Assembly (NCBI RefSeq): GCF_017875765.1
Contig: NZ_JAGGNA010000001.1
Coordinates: 1,433,501-1,497,500, forward strand
DNA: 64,000 bases
Origin: Flavobacterium sp. CG_23.5
Lineage (GTDB): Bacteria; Bacteroidota; Bacteroidia; Flavobacteriales; Flavobacteriaceae
Reading direction: 5' to 3'
Shown: positions 9,606 to 17,869 of the stretch, one piece after another
How the letters are laid out: every line of letters starts with the position of its first letter
Numbering within the stretch: the stretch's first letter is position 1
Notes under the pieces: model-generated
Databases searched by the model: none
What the model was told of the DNA's origin: nothing
Seen by the model: only the letters and a program-made list of their open reading frames with translations
Position numbers and translations under genes: made by a program

Positions 9606-10439
9606 ATGAAAAAACACCTTGCTATATTCCTACTCGTGTTGTCTACCACTTTAACTTTGGCACAAAAGAAAGATAAATTAAAAGGTTCAAAAACGGTAAC
9701 TGTCGAAAATAAAGACATTGGTGATTTCGACGAACTAGAAATAGACGATAATATTGAAGTATATCTCGAGCGTGGTGAAAAGAATTCAATTAAAATTGAA
9801 GCAGATGAAAATCTTCACGAAATTATTGCTCTTGATTTAAAAGACAATACACTCCGAATTTATACCACGAAAGAAGCTGTAGGTTATAAGAAGTTAATGG
9901 TAAGAGTAACGTATACCAAGGATTTAAATCTAATTACTTCAAAAAATGAAGCAATAATAAACGCAATAGAAGAAATTCAATTGGACGACGTCACCTTTAA
10001 AGCCTATGATTATTCAAAACTTTTTTTGAATGTCAATACTAAGAATTTTCTTTTACAGGCAGATGACAAAACCAAAATGGAACTCAATCTAAAATCAGAA
10101 AAAGCAACAATCGAATTAAGTAAAAATGCGGCTTTGAAATCTTTAATCACTACTGTTGATTTGAAAATTGATTTGTACCAAAAATCAAATGCAGCAATTG
10201 AAGGTAATGCAATTAATGCAACAGTTCGATTGGACAATAATTCAACCTTGAAGGGAAGTAAACTTTTCGTTAAAAATGCTGAAGTGACAACAGAAAGTTA
10301 TTCCTCTGGTAGTTTGTTTGTAGAAACTAACGTAATTATAGATGCTACCGGAAATTCCGAAATTCAACTTTTGGGTACTCCCAAAATAGAAATGCGACAA
10401 TTTAGTGGCGAAGCCAAATTGCTCAAGAAAGCAAAATAA
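9606..10439 (+). CDS. GIN domain (DUF2807) exported protein
   Basis: 277 residues with a cleavable signal peptide (MKKHLAIFLLVLSTTLTLAQ) rather than a lipobox. The mature protein opens with VENKDIGDFDELEIDDNIEVYLERG, followed by IKIEADENLHEII, the standard start of a DUF2807 domain, and continues as beta-strand repeats to the C-terminus. It is a second, diverged GIN protein next to the lipoprotein version but probably separately transcribed. Biochemical role unknown; periplasmic location inferred from the signal peptide. Confidence 0.85.
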   Translation: MKKHLAIFLLVLSTTLTLAQKKDKLKGSKTVTVENKDIGDFDELEIDDNIEVYLERGEKNSIKIEADENLHEIIALDLKDNTLRIYTTKEAVGYKKLMVRVTYTKDLNLITSKNEAIINAIEEIQLDDVTFKAYDYSKLFLNVNTKNFLLQADDKTKMELNLKSEKATIELSKNAALKSLITTVDLKIDLYQKSNAAIEGNAINATVRLDNNSTLKGSKLFVKNAEVTTESYSSGSLFVETNVIIDATGNSEIQLLGTPKIEMRQFSGEAKLLKKAK

Positions 10440-10450
10440 TAAAACAAAAA

Positions 10451-10482
10451 AGTCCCAATTTTATGAATTGGGACTTTTTTTT
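10451..10482. terminator. Bidirectional terminator between convergent genes
   Basis: Arms AGTCCCAATT (10451-10460) and AATTGGGACT (10466-10475) around a 5-nt loop, with an A-run on the left and T-run on the right. It lies between the second GIN gene (+) and trxB (-). Confidence 0.88.
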
Positions 10483-10504
10483 ACGCTATACTTTTATAGT
10501 TTAT

Positions 10505-11452
10505 TTACTCTTTGGCAGCTAAATATCTTTCAGCGTCTAATGCGGCCATACAACCTGTTCCTGCCGCAGTTATTGCTTGTCGATACACATGATCCGCAGC
10601 ATCACCGGCAACAAAAACACCATCAACATTAGTTTTAGAAGATCCAAGTGTGTTAATAATGTATCCCGTTTCGTCTAATTTAATAAAAGGTACAAATATA
10701 TCTGTGTTGGGTTTGTGACCAATAGCAACAAAGAAACCAGTGGCTTCGATATCGAACGTTTCACCTGTAGATTTATTTAGTGCTTTCACACCCGTAACGA
10801 CTTGTTCATCACCTAAAACTTCTACAGTATCATGATTCATCAGGATCGTAATATTTTCTGTTTTGCGAACGCGTTCTTCCATGATTTTTGAAGCTCTGAA
10901 TTTTTCGCTTCGAACTAACATCGTCACTTTTTTACAAAGTTTTGACAAATAATGTGCTTCCTCACACGCTGAATCTCCTGCGCCAACAATTACTACGTCT
11001 TGATTTCTATAGAAAAATCCATCACAAATGGCACAAGCAGAAACACCACCACCCATTTTTAAGTAATGTTGTTCAGAAGGTAAACCCAAATATTTAGCAG
11101 TAGCACCAGTAGAAATGATTACTGTTTCACAATGCAATTCTTTAGTACCATTGATCCATACCTTATGAATATCGCCTGAAAAATCAACTTTGGTGGCCCA
11201 ACCATCACGCACATCCGTACCAAAACGTTGCGCTTGCGCTTGTAATTGCACCATCATTTCCGGACCAGTTATTCCTTCAGGATTACCAGGCCAATTTTCC
11301 ACTTCGTTAGTTGTTGTTAGTTGCCCTCCAGGCTGCATTCCTTGGTATAAAACAGGATTCATATTTGCTCTAGCGGCATATATTGCAGCAGTATAACCTG
11401 CAGGACCAGAACCTATAATAAGACATTTAATTTTTTCGATTGTATCAGACAT
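10505..11452 (-). CDS. trxB: Thioredoxin-disulfide reductase
   Basis: 315 residues, standard for low-molecular-weight TrxB. The FAD site GSGPAG is at 14-19, the redox pair CAIC at 140-143 (followed by DGFFYRN), the NADPH site GAGDSA at 157-162, and the C-terminal FAD motif FVAGDAADHVYRQAITAAGTG is present. It reduces thioredoxin with NADPH in the cytoplasm. The gene is transcribed alone from an A/T-rich gap next to tRNA-Pro and ends at the bidirectional terminator. A thioredoxin-like domain is encoded elsewhere in the window (25511), but that one is exported. Confidence 0.96.
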   Translation of the reverse strand: MSDTIEKIKCLIIGSGPAGYTAAIYAARANMNPVLYQGMQPGGQLTTTNEVENWPGNPEGITGPEMMVQLQAQAQRFGTDVRDGWATKVDFSGDIHKVWINGTKELHCETVIISTGATAKYLGLPSEQHYLKMGGGVSACAICDGFFYRNQDVVIVGAGDSACEEAHYLSKLCKKVTMLVRSEKFRASKIMEERVRKTENITILMNHDTVEVLGDEQVVTGVKALNKSTGETFDIEATGFFVAIGHKPNTDIFVPFIKLDETGYIINTLGSSKTNVDGVFVAGDAADHVYRQAITAAGTGCMAALDAERYLAAKE

Positions 11453-11545
11453 AGTATGATTTTATGATTTTAAACAGTACAAAAATAAGTGATAATTACT
11501 GGATTACAGAACCGAAATAATCAGTTTTTGTTATTCTACAATAAA

Positions 11546-11577
11546 AAAATCCCTTCTGTGGAGACAGAAAGGATTTT
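11546..11577 (-). terminator. Terminator after tRNA-Pro
   Basis: Arms at 11547-11559 and 11564-11576 form a 13-bp stem with one mismatch and a 4-nt loop. Read on the - strand it is followed by a run of T's, directly downstream of the tRNA. Confidence 0.75.
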
Positions 11578-11581
11578 TTAG

Positions 11582-11656
11582 TCGGGGTGGCAGGATTCGA
11601 ACCTGCGGCCTCCTGCTCCCAAAGCAGGCGCGATAACCGAGCTACGCTACACCCCG
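11582..11656 (-). tRNA. tRNA-Pro (anticodon UGG)
   Basis: On the - strand the acceptor arms CGGGGTG and CACCCCG pair, the D-arm (AGCTC...GAGCT type) is present, the anticodon stem-loop is CCTGC-TTTGGGA-GCAGG with anticodon TGG, and the T-arm GCAGG-TTCGAAT-CCTGC is perfect. Length 75 nt including discriminator A. CCA is not encoded. Confidence 0.95.
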
Positions 11657-11797
11657 AAAGCGAGTGCAAATATAGAACTATTTTTTGCTTATTCAAAGAC
11701 TATTTATGAAATAAGAAATAAAAATAATTTGGTAAAAAAATAATCAAAAAAAATAACTCTCTCGAGCTTTTCCCCCTATGCAATTTATGCACCAATT

Positions 11798-11958
11798 CCC
11801 CTAGCCTAGATTACAGTGAAAAGCTTCGCTGAGCTTCTCCAGATTTTTTCTTGACACAAAAGAGCGACCAAAGAAAGCTTCTTTTATGGCTTTATAAAAA
11901 AAGGAGAAGGTCAAGCCTCAATGCGAAGGATTGAAACGAACAGCTGGAATAGCTCCGG
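11798..11958 (+). repeat. Dispersed intergenic repeat, degenerate copy
   Basis: It lies in the 433-bp gap 11657-12089, which holds no gene. The left edge (CCCTAGCCTAGATTACAGTGA) and right edge (GAACAGCTGGAATAGCTCC) resemble the edges of copies at 34656-34730 and 62747-62851. The interior differs, and this is the least conserved of the three. The remainder of the gap is A/T-rich leader of parA, with nothing recognisable. Confidence 0.5.
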
Positions 11959-12089
11959 AAAATCGTATCTATTTATAAAAAGGTAATCTGTCAAATAGCG
12001 ACTAATCAAGCTTTAACAAATGTTAACAAAATAGATTTTTAGAAACCATATTTAATTGTATTTTTACGGTTCAAAATTTAGAAAAATAA

Positions 12090-12857
12090 ATGGGCAAAAT
12101 CATTGCGATTGCTAATCAAAAAGGGGGAGTTGGGAAGACTACAACGTCTGTAAATCTTGCTGCTTCATTAGGCGTTTTAGAAAAAAAAGTACTATTAATT
12201 GACGCTGATCCTCAAGCAAATGCCAGTTCCGGTTTGGGAATTGATGTAGAATCTGTTGAGATTGGTACGTATCAAATTTTAGAACACAGTAATACCCCAA
12301 AAGAGGCCATTATAAAATGTTCGGCTCCAAATGTAGATATCATACCCTCTCATATTGATCTTGTTGCCATCGAAATCGAATTGGTTGACAAAGAGAACAG
12401 GGAATATATGCTTAAAAAAGCATTGGAAAGTGTTAAAGATGACTACGATTTTATTATAATCGATTGTGCTCCATCCTTAGGATTGCTTACATTAAATGCC
12501 TTGACGGCTGCTGATTCCGTGATTATTCCAATTCAGTGTGAATATTTTGCATTGGAAGGTTTAGGGAAATTATTGAATACCATAAAAAGTATCCAAAAAA
12601 TTCATAACCCAGATTTAGACATTGAAGGACTATTATTGACGATGTTTGACTCCAGATTGCGTTTATCAAACCAAGTTGTTGAAGAGGTTCAAAAACATTT
12701 TAACGATATGGTTTTTGACACTATTATACAGCGAAATGTTAAGTTGAGCGAAGCACCAAGTTTTGGCGAAAGCATTATAAACTACGATGCTACAAGTAAA
12801 GGAGCTACAAATTATCTACATCTTGCTCAAGAAGTTATAAAGAAAAACAGTAAATAG
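12090..12857 (+). CDS. parA: ParA family chromosome-partitioning ATPase
   Basis: 255 residues. The deviant Walker A motif KGGVGKTT is at 11-18 near the N-terminus, without an N-terminal DNA-binding domain, as in chromosomal Soj/ParA. Walker A' (VLLIDADPQANAS) and Walker B (DFIIIDCAPSLGLLT) follow. It binds DNA and ATP and works with ParB to segregate origins. It is 4 bp upstream of parB. No convincing parS palindrome was seen in this window. Confidence 0.95.
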   Translation: MGKIIAIANQKGGVGKTTTSVNLAASLGVLEKKVLLIDADPQANASSGLGIDVESVEIGTYQILEHSNTPKEAIIKCSAPNVDIIPSHIDLVAIEIELVDKENREYMLKKALESVKDDYDFIIIDCAPSLGLLTLNALTAADSVIIPIQCEYFALEGLGKLLNTIKSIQKIHNPDLDIEGLLLTMFDSRLRLSNQVVEEVQKHFNDMVFDTIIQRNVKLSEAPSFGESIINYDATSKGATNYLHLAQEVIKKNSK

Positions 12858-12861
12858 TTTT

Positions 12862-13761
12862 ATGGCAAAAGCAATAAAAAAACAAGCATTAGGAAGAGGA
12901 TTATCAGCATTATTAAAAGATCCGGAAAACGATATAAAATCTGTAGACGATAAAAATGCAGATAAAGTTGTAGGGAATATTATTGAGCTTGAAATAGATG
13001 CTATCGAAATCAATCCGTTTCAGCCTCGAAGTAATTTCAATGAAGAATCATTGAGAGAATTAGCTACTTCTATTAAAGAATTAGGCGTTATTCAACCTAT
13101 AACTGTTCGGAAATTAGACTTTAACAAATACCAGTTAATATCAGGTGAACGTCGTCTTCGCGCTTCCACTTTGGTTGGTTTGACTACTGTTCCCGCATAT
13201 ATTCGAATTGCAAATGACAATGAATCACTGGTTATGGCCTTGGTTGAAAACATTCAACGCCATGATTTAGATCCAATAGAAATTGCGCTTTCGTACCAGC
13301 GTTTGATTGACGAAATTCAATTGACTCAAGAACAAATGAGTGAACGAGTGGGTAAAAAACGTTCTACGATTGCCAATTACCTCAGACTTTTGAAATTAGA
13401 TCCAATTATTCAAACTGGGATTCGTGATGGATTTATCAGTATGGGTCATGGTCGTGCGATAATCAATATCGAAGACCAAGATATTCAGACTGATATTTAT
13501 CAAAAAATCGTAAGTCAGAATCTTTCAGTTAGAGACACAGAAACTTTGGTAAAAAACTACCAGGAAAGTTTAAAACCAAAACCTGCAGGTAAAACTAAAG
13601 CCGCCACATTTGAAATTGGCGAGACTCAAAAAAACACTTTTACCAATTATTTTGGTACAAAAGTCGATGTCAAAGTAGCGGGTAACGGAAAAGGGAAAAT
13701 TACAATTCCATTTCATTCCGAAGAAGATTTCAACAGAATAATTAAACTAATAAACGAGTAG
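12862..13761 (+). CDS. parB: ParB/RepB/Spo0J family partition protein
   Basis: 299 residues. It has the LGRGLSALL start, the ParB N-terminal box IEINPFQPRSNF with SIKELGVIQPI and the CTPase motif GERRLRAS, then the helix-turn-helix region (QMSERVGKKRSTIANYLRLLKL) and a C-terminal dimerisation domain. It loads on parS and recruits ParA. The TAG stop overlaps by one base the GTG start of the next gene, indicating translational coupling. Confidence 0.95.
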   Translation: MAKAIKKQALGRGLSALLKDPENDIKSVDDKNADKVVGNIIELEIDAIEINPFQPRSNFNEESLRELATSIKELGVIQPITVRKLDFNKYQLISGERRLRASTLVGLTTVPAYIRIANDNESLVMALVENIQRHDLDPIEIALSYQRLIDEIQLTQEQMSERVGKKRSTIANYLRLLKLDPIIQTGIRDGFISMGHGRAIINIEDQDIQTDIYQKIVSQNLSVRDTETLVKNYQESLKPKPAGKTKAATFEIGETQKNTFTNYFGTKVDVKVAGNGKGKITIPFHSEEDFNRIIKLINE

Positions 13762-14321
13762 TGCATAAAATCATTTTCATAGTTCTATTCTTTTTTACTG
13801 TAGGAACTGCAACTGTTTTTGCCCAAACAAAAACTGATGCAGTTCTTGTGGCTAAAGACACTTTGAAATCAAATGACATAGATCCTTTGACACCAGCTAA
13901 AGCGGCCTTTTACTCGGCTATATTACCAGGTTTAGGACAAGCTTACAATAAAAAATACTGGAAGATTCCTATTGTTTATGGAGCTATTGGAACCAGTTTG
14001 TATTTTTACATCGATAACAATAAAAAATACCATCAATACAGAGACGCTTACAAAAGAAGACTGGAAGGATACACGGATGATAATTTTAGTTATTTAGATA
14101 AAACCCGATTGATTGCCGGCCAGAAATTTTATCAAAGAAATCGAGATTTATCAGCTCTAGTAACCTTGGCATTTTACGCATTAAATATTGTGGATGCCAA
14201 TGTGGACGCCGCCCTACTACAATTCAATGTTGATGAAAACTTATCTGTTAGACCTATTATTTATCCCAATGATGTAACATTTAAAACTAATGTTGGACTA
14301 ACACTTAACTACCATTTTTAA
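13761..14321 (+). CDS. DUF5683 domain-containing protein
   Basis: 186 residues from a GTG start that overlaps the parB stop by one base; no better ATG exists. A signal peptide (VHKIIFIVLFFFTVGTATVFAQ, first residue read as Met) precedes the DUF5683 domain: PLTPAKAAFYSAILPGLGQAYNKKYWKIPIVYGAI, YRDAYKRR, then the RNRDLSALVTLAFYALNIVDANVDA segment. Family function is unknown; it is likely membrane-associated in the envelope. Its place between parB and dapB is a conserved Flavobacteriia arrangement as far as I recall. Confidence 0.85.
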   Translation: MHKIIFIVLFFFTVGTATVFAQTKTDAVLVAKDTLKSNDIDPLTPAKAAFYSAILPGLGQAYNKKYWKIPIVYGAIGTSLYFYIDNNKKYHQYRDAYKRRLEGYTDDNFSYLDKTRLIAGQKFYQRNRDLSALVTLAFYALNIVDANVDAALLQFNVDENLSVRPIIYPNDVTFKTNVGLTLNYHF

Positions 14322-14374
14322 AAAGTAAAATAGTTGCTAACTCTCTACTTTTTTTAATCACAAATAACACACAA

Positions 14375-15076
14375 ATGAAAATTGCGCTTTTAGGATACGG
14401 TAAAATGGGTCAGGTAATCGAAAGAATTGCCACAGAAAGAGGACATGAAATCGTTTTGAAAAAAGACGAAAATAACACTTTTGAAGGTCTTTCTAATGCA
14501 GATGTCGCTATCGATTTTAGTGTTCCTTCGGCTGCAGTCAATAATATATCAAATTGTTTTCACGCAAATGTTCCAGTTGTTTCAGGAACTACGGGTTGGT
14601 TAGAACACTATGATGAAATGGTTGCGCTTTGTGCAGCAAAAAACGGAGGATTTATCTCTAGTTCGAACTTTAGTCTAGGCGTAAATATTTTCTTTGAACT
14701 CAACGAATATTTGGCAAAAATAATGTCAAAATTTGATTCGTATTCAGTAGAGATGGAAGAAATTCATCATACTCAAAAACTGGATGCTCCCAGTGGAACT
14801 GCGATATCATTAGCAAAAGGCGTGATAGAAAACAGTTCATACACGAACTGGACCTTAGAAAACCCTGAAGCTAACCAGATTCATATCGACGCCAAAAGAA
14901 TTGGAAATGTTCCCGGAACACATACTGTAACCTATAACTCAGCTGTAGACGCCATAGAAATCAAACACACAGCGCACAATAGAGAAGGTTTTGCACTTGG
15001 CGCTGTCATCGCAGCTGAATGGCTCGCGGGAAAACATGGTGTTTTTACAATGAAAGACGTCTTAAACTTAAAATAA
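14375..15076 (+). CDS. dapB: 4-hydroxy-tetrahydrodipicolinate reductase
   Basis: 233 residues, slightly short but typical of Bacteroidota DapB. The dinucleotide-binding GYGKMG is at 7-12, VSGTTGW follows, and the catalytic signature EEIHHTQKLDAPSGTA occupies 128-143 (catalytic His131/His132 region, Lys135, SGT). It reduces the dihydrodipicolinate precursor with NAD(P)H in the diaminopimelate/lysine pathway, supplying peptidoglycan. It lies in the same direction as parAB-DUF5683 and lepB. Confidence 0.95.
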   Translation: MKIALLGYGKMGQVIERIATERGHEIVLKKDENNTFEGLSNADVAIDFSVPSAAVNNISNCFHANVPVVSGTTGWLEHYDEMVALCAAKNGGFISSSNFSLGVNIFFELNEYLAKIMSKFDSYSVEMEEIHHTQKLDAPSGTAISLAKGVIENSSYTNWTLENPEANQIHIDAKRIGNVPGTHTVTYNSAVDAIEIKHTAHNREGFALGAVIAAEWLAGKHGVFTMKDVLNLK

Positions 15077-15133
15077 ACTCTAATTAAAAGAGCGTAAGCA
15101 TATTCAAGCAATCAAAATTAAAAATCTAAAATT

Positions 15134-16705
15134 ATGACATTATATCAATGGTTTGTCTTTTTCCTATTTGTACAAATAGTTCACTTTTTAGGGACATGGA
15201 AATTATATGAAAGTGCCGGTAGAAAACGATGGGAAGCTGCCATTCCTGTATATAATGCTATTGTTTTAATGAAAATTATCGGTCGCCCAACCTGGTGGAC
15301 AGTTTTGCTTTTTATTCCTATCATAAATCTGATAATGTTTCCTATTATTTGGGTAGAGACTTTAAGAAGTTTTGGAAAAAAATCTACTTTAGATAGTTTT
15401 TTAGGAATAATTACTTTTGGATTCTACATTTATTACATTAATTATACCCAAAAATTAGAGTATAACGCAGACAGAAGTTTACATCCTGAGAATAAAACAG
15501 CAGACACCGTTAGTTCTTTACTTTTTGCGGTGATAGTAGCTACTTTAGTTCACACGTATTTTATTCAACCTTACACCATCCCTACTGCTTCATTAGAAAA
15601 ATCGTTGTTGATTGGTGACTTTCTTTTTGTCAGCAAAATGAATTACGGAGCTAGAGTTCCTATGACCACTGTTGCTTTACCAATGGTACATGACTCTATT
15701 CCATTAACTAAAAGAAAATCTTATTTAAACTGGCCACAATTACCTTACTTGAGATTACCTGGTTTTCAAACGATAGAAAGAACAGATATCGTAGTGTTCA
15801 ATTGGCCTGTTGATACCGTTTATAAATTTTTTGACACATCAAAACGACATGCATTCAAACCTGTAGATAAAAAATCGAATTATGTTAAACGATGTGTGGG
15901 AGTTCCTGGCGATAGTTTGTCTATAAAAGATGGAATTGTTTATATCAATAATAAATTAATGGTTATGCCCGAAAGAGCAAGACCACAATATTCATATGCC
16001 GTAGCTTTGGATAAAAAAACACCTATTGATTTTGAATATCTATTGAAAGATATGGATGTTGCTACGGATCAAGCTGGTTTTAAAAGTGAACTAAGAGATA
16101 CCTTATTTTTAAATGCACTTACCGCAGCGGGAGCTGAACGATTGAAAAATGTACCCGGAATAGTATCTGTCACAAGACAAATTTCAAAAGGTATCGAAGA
16201 AGGAATATTTCCTCATATACATAAATGGAATCGTGATAATTTTGGTCCAATTTACATTCCTCAAAAAGGAAAGACAGTCGCCTTGACTGCAGAAAGCTTA
16301 CCATTTTACAAAAGAATAATTACGGAGTATGAGAAGAATGGCAATGGTGACAAAAATGACTTAAAAGTTACTGGTGACGAAATAAGACTGAATGGAGCAA
16401 TCATTAAAAACTACACCTTCAAACAAAATTATTACTGGATGATGGGAGACAATCGCCATAATTCAGAAGACAGCCGTTATTGGGGATATGTGCCCGAGGA
16501 TCACATTGTAGGAAAACCTATTTTTATCTGGATGAGCTGGGACACTAATGGTAAAGGTTTAAATAAAATTCGTTGGGACAGAGTTTTTACAACTGTTAGC
16601 GGTGAAGGACAACCACAATCTTATTTTAAATTATTCTTGTTTGGTTTAGTCGCTTTCTTTATAGGAGAATATTTCTGGAAAAAGAGAAAAGAGAAAAAAG
16701 TTTAA
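15134..16705 (+). CDS. lepB: Signal peptidase I, long Bacteroidota form
   Basis: 523 residues, about twice the length of a minimal LepB. Three hydrophobic N-terminal segments (about 1-110, DUF5684-like) come before the membrane anchor at 125-145. The catalytic Ser is S153 in YTIPTASLEKSL, the general base Lys is K252 in NYVKRCVGVPGD, and the MGDNRHNSEDSRYWGYVP box is near 430. An insertion of roughly 170 residues separates box D (VKRCVGVPGD) from box E. A C-terminal hydrophobic segment with a basic tail ends the protein. It removes signal peptides from exported proteins, including the T9SS cargo in this window. Confidence 0.93.
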   Translation: MTLYQWFVFFLFVQIVHFLGTWKLYESAGRKRWEAAIPVYNAIVLMKIIGRPTWWTVLLFIPIINLIMFPIIWVETLRSFGKKSTLDSFLGIITFGFYIYYINYTQKLEYNADRSLHPENKTADTVSSLLFAVIVATLVHTYFIQPYTIPTASLEKSLLIGDFLFVSKMNYGARVPMTTVALPMVHDSIPLTKRKSYLNWPQLPYLRLPGFQTIERTDIVVFNWPVDTVYKFFDTSKRHAFKPVDKKSNYVKRCVGVPGDSLSIKDGIVYINNKLMVMPERARPQYSYAVALDKKTPIDFEYLLKDMDVATDQAGFKSELRDTLFLNALTAAGAERLKNVPGIVSVTRQISKGIEEGIFPHIHKWNRDNFGPIYIPQKGKTVALTAESLPFYKRIITEYEKNGNGDKNDLKVTGDEIRLNGAIIKNYTFKQNYYWMMGDNRHNSEDSRYWGYVPEDHIVGKPIFIWMSWDTNGKGLNKIRWDRVFTTVSGEGQPQSYFKLFLFGLVAFFIGEYFWKKRKEKKV

Positions 16706-16708
16706 TTC

Positions 16709-16733
16709 GGTTATTCGTTAATTTGGTTATTTG
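16709..16733. repeat. Left arm of 25-bp perfect inverted repeat around S23 gene
   Basis: This 25-bp sequence (begins GGTTATTCGTTAATTTGG) is the exact reverse complement of 17206-17230. It starts 3 bp after the lepB stop. Related but imperfect sequence is found at 33371-33430 and 40861-40888. Confidence 0.9.
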
Positions 16734-16831
16734 ATTGCATAGACCGAAAGATATCTTAGTCATTAGATAAAAATAAACATCAAATATGTTTCAAATAACT
16801 TAGGAATTTACTTAACAAGTCCCCAAATAAA

Positions 16832-17212
16832 ATGTACACTTATTCATTTGAGAAATTAGAGGTTTGGAAGGAAGCAAAAGAATTTGCTAAATCAATTTAC
16901 ATATTAACTTCAACTTATCCTGATTCAGAAAAATTTGGATTAATTTCACAATTAAGAAGAGCATCAGTTTCTATATGTTCAAATATTGCCGAAGGTTCTG
17001 CAAGAAATTCATATAAAGACAAGGCACATTTCACAACAATGGCATTTAGTTCAGCCATTGAAGTCTTAAATCAGTTGATATTATCTTTTGAGTTAAATAT
17101 TATTATTGAAGATGAGTATTTAAAATTAAGACAAAATATTGAAAGTGTAACAAACAAATTAAATGGTCTTCGAAATTATCAAATAGAAAAATCAACGGAA
17201 AAAAACAAATAA
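16832..17212 (+). CDS. Four-helix-bundle protein (S23 / 23S rRNA-IVS family)
   Basis: 126 residues. Family signature: FEKLEVWKEAKEFAKSIY, then FGLISQLRRASVSICSNIAEGSAR and the F-T-MAFSSAIEVLNQL segment. S23 proteins form pentameric four-helix bundles; homologues are encoded in intervening sequences of 23S rRNA genes and as Avd accessory proteins of diversity-generating retroelements. Neither context applies here: no reverse transcriptase and no rRNA are nearby. The gene sits between lepB and wbqC, enclosed by a perfect 25-bp inverted repeat, and its stop codon falls inside the right arm. That suggests a discrete cassette. Function unknown. Confidence 0.88.
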   Translation: MYTYSFEKLEVWKEAKEFAKSIYILTSTYPDSEKFGLISQLRRASVSICSNIAEGSARNSYKDKAHFTTMAFSSAIEVLNQLILSFELNIIIEDEYLKLRQNIESVTNKLNGLRNYQIEKSTEKNK

Positions 17213-17230
17213 CCAAATTAACGAATAACC
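17206..17230. repeat. Right arm of 25-bp perfect inverted repeat around S23 gene
   Basis: Exact reverse complement of 16709-16733. It contains the last codons and stop (17210-17212) of the S23 gene and ends 2 bp before the wbqC start codon. With the next bases the match extends to 29 with one mismatch. Confidence 0.9.
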
Positions 17231-17232
17231 AA

Positions 17233-17859
17233 ATGGACACTTTACTCCATCCTACCTATTTCCCTTCGATAAGCCATTTTGCTGCTCTAGCGCAAGCGGA
17301 GATTGTAGTGTTTGAGGTAGCGGATAACTTTCAAAAACAAACCAATCGCAACAGAACGTATATCTATAGTCCAAATGGGATTCAACTATTGAATATTCCT
17401 GTGAAGCATTCCAAAGAAAGCCATCAAAAAACAAAAGATATTCAAATAGAACCTGATTTTGATTGGCAAAAACAACATTTTAAATCATTAGAAGCGGCCT
17501 ACAGAAGTTCGCCCTTCTTTGAGTTTTTTGAAGATGACTTGCGTCCAATTTTCGAAAAAAAGCATACCTTTTTATTGGATTTGAATTTTCAAATTTTAGA
17601 AATTGTATCGAAATGTTTACGAATGAAACTGGATTATTCCACAACCACAGAATACTTTCACGAAGTGGATCCAAATGAGTTTAAAGACTTCAGAGCCTTG
17701 GTAAATGGAAAAAAAGATTCTTCCCTTTTTGAAAGTTACACCCAGGTTTTTGACGATAAACATGGATTTATCAACAATCTTAGTGTACTTGATTTGTTAT
17801 TTAATGAAGGTAAATATGCTTTAGATTATTTAAAAAAACAAGAGCTGATTATATTATAG
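17233..17859 (+). CDS. WbqC family protein
   Basis: 208 residues. The pattern LHPTYFPSISHFAALAQAE near the N-terminus, then NRTYIYSPNGIQLLNIPV and DFDWQKQHFKSLEAAYRSSPFFEFF, is the WbqC signature (PF08889). WbqC-like proteins occur in O-antigen and surface polysaccharide loci, but in Flavobacteriia a copy next to lepB is common. The molecular activity is not established. The start codon is separated from the inverted-repeat arm by only 2 bp, so the repeat forms the leader of this gene. Confidence 0.85.
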   Translation: MDTLLHPTYFPSISHFAALAQAEIVVFEVADNFQKQTNRNRTYIYSPNGIQLLNIPVKHSKESHQKTKDIQIEPDFDWQKQHFKSLEAAYRSSPFFEFFEDDLRPIFEKKHTFLLDLNFQILEIVSKCLRMKLDYSTTTEYFHEVDPNEFKDFRALVNGKKDSSLFESYTQVFDDKHGFINNLSVLDLLFNEGKYALDYLKKQELIIL

Positions 17860-17869
17860 TTTTCAAAAA

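Noticed and set aside
11496..11696. 66-codon - strand ORF over the tRNA-Pro gene (LLWEQEAAGSNPATPTKK)
   Set aside because: It is a translation of tRNA-Pro and its terminator, a frequent spurious annotation.
12090..13761. Chromosome origin or parS site near parAB
   Set aside because: No TGTTTCACGTGAAACA-like palindrome, dnaA gene or cluster of DnaA boxes was found in the neighbouring sequence.
16709..17230. Insertion sequence with terminal inverted repeats
   Set aside because: The only gene inside encodes an S23 protein, not a transposase, and no target duplication was seen at the ends. It is kept as a finding about an unusual cassette and not called an IS.
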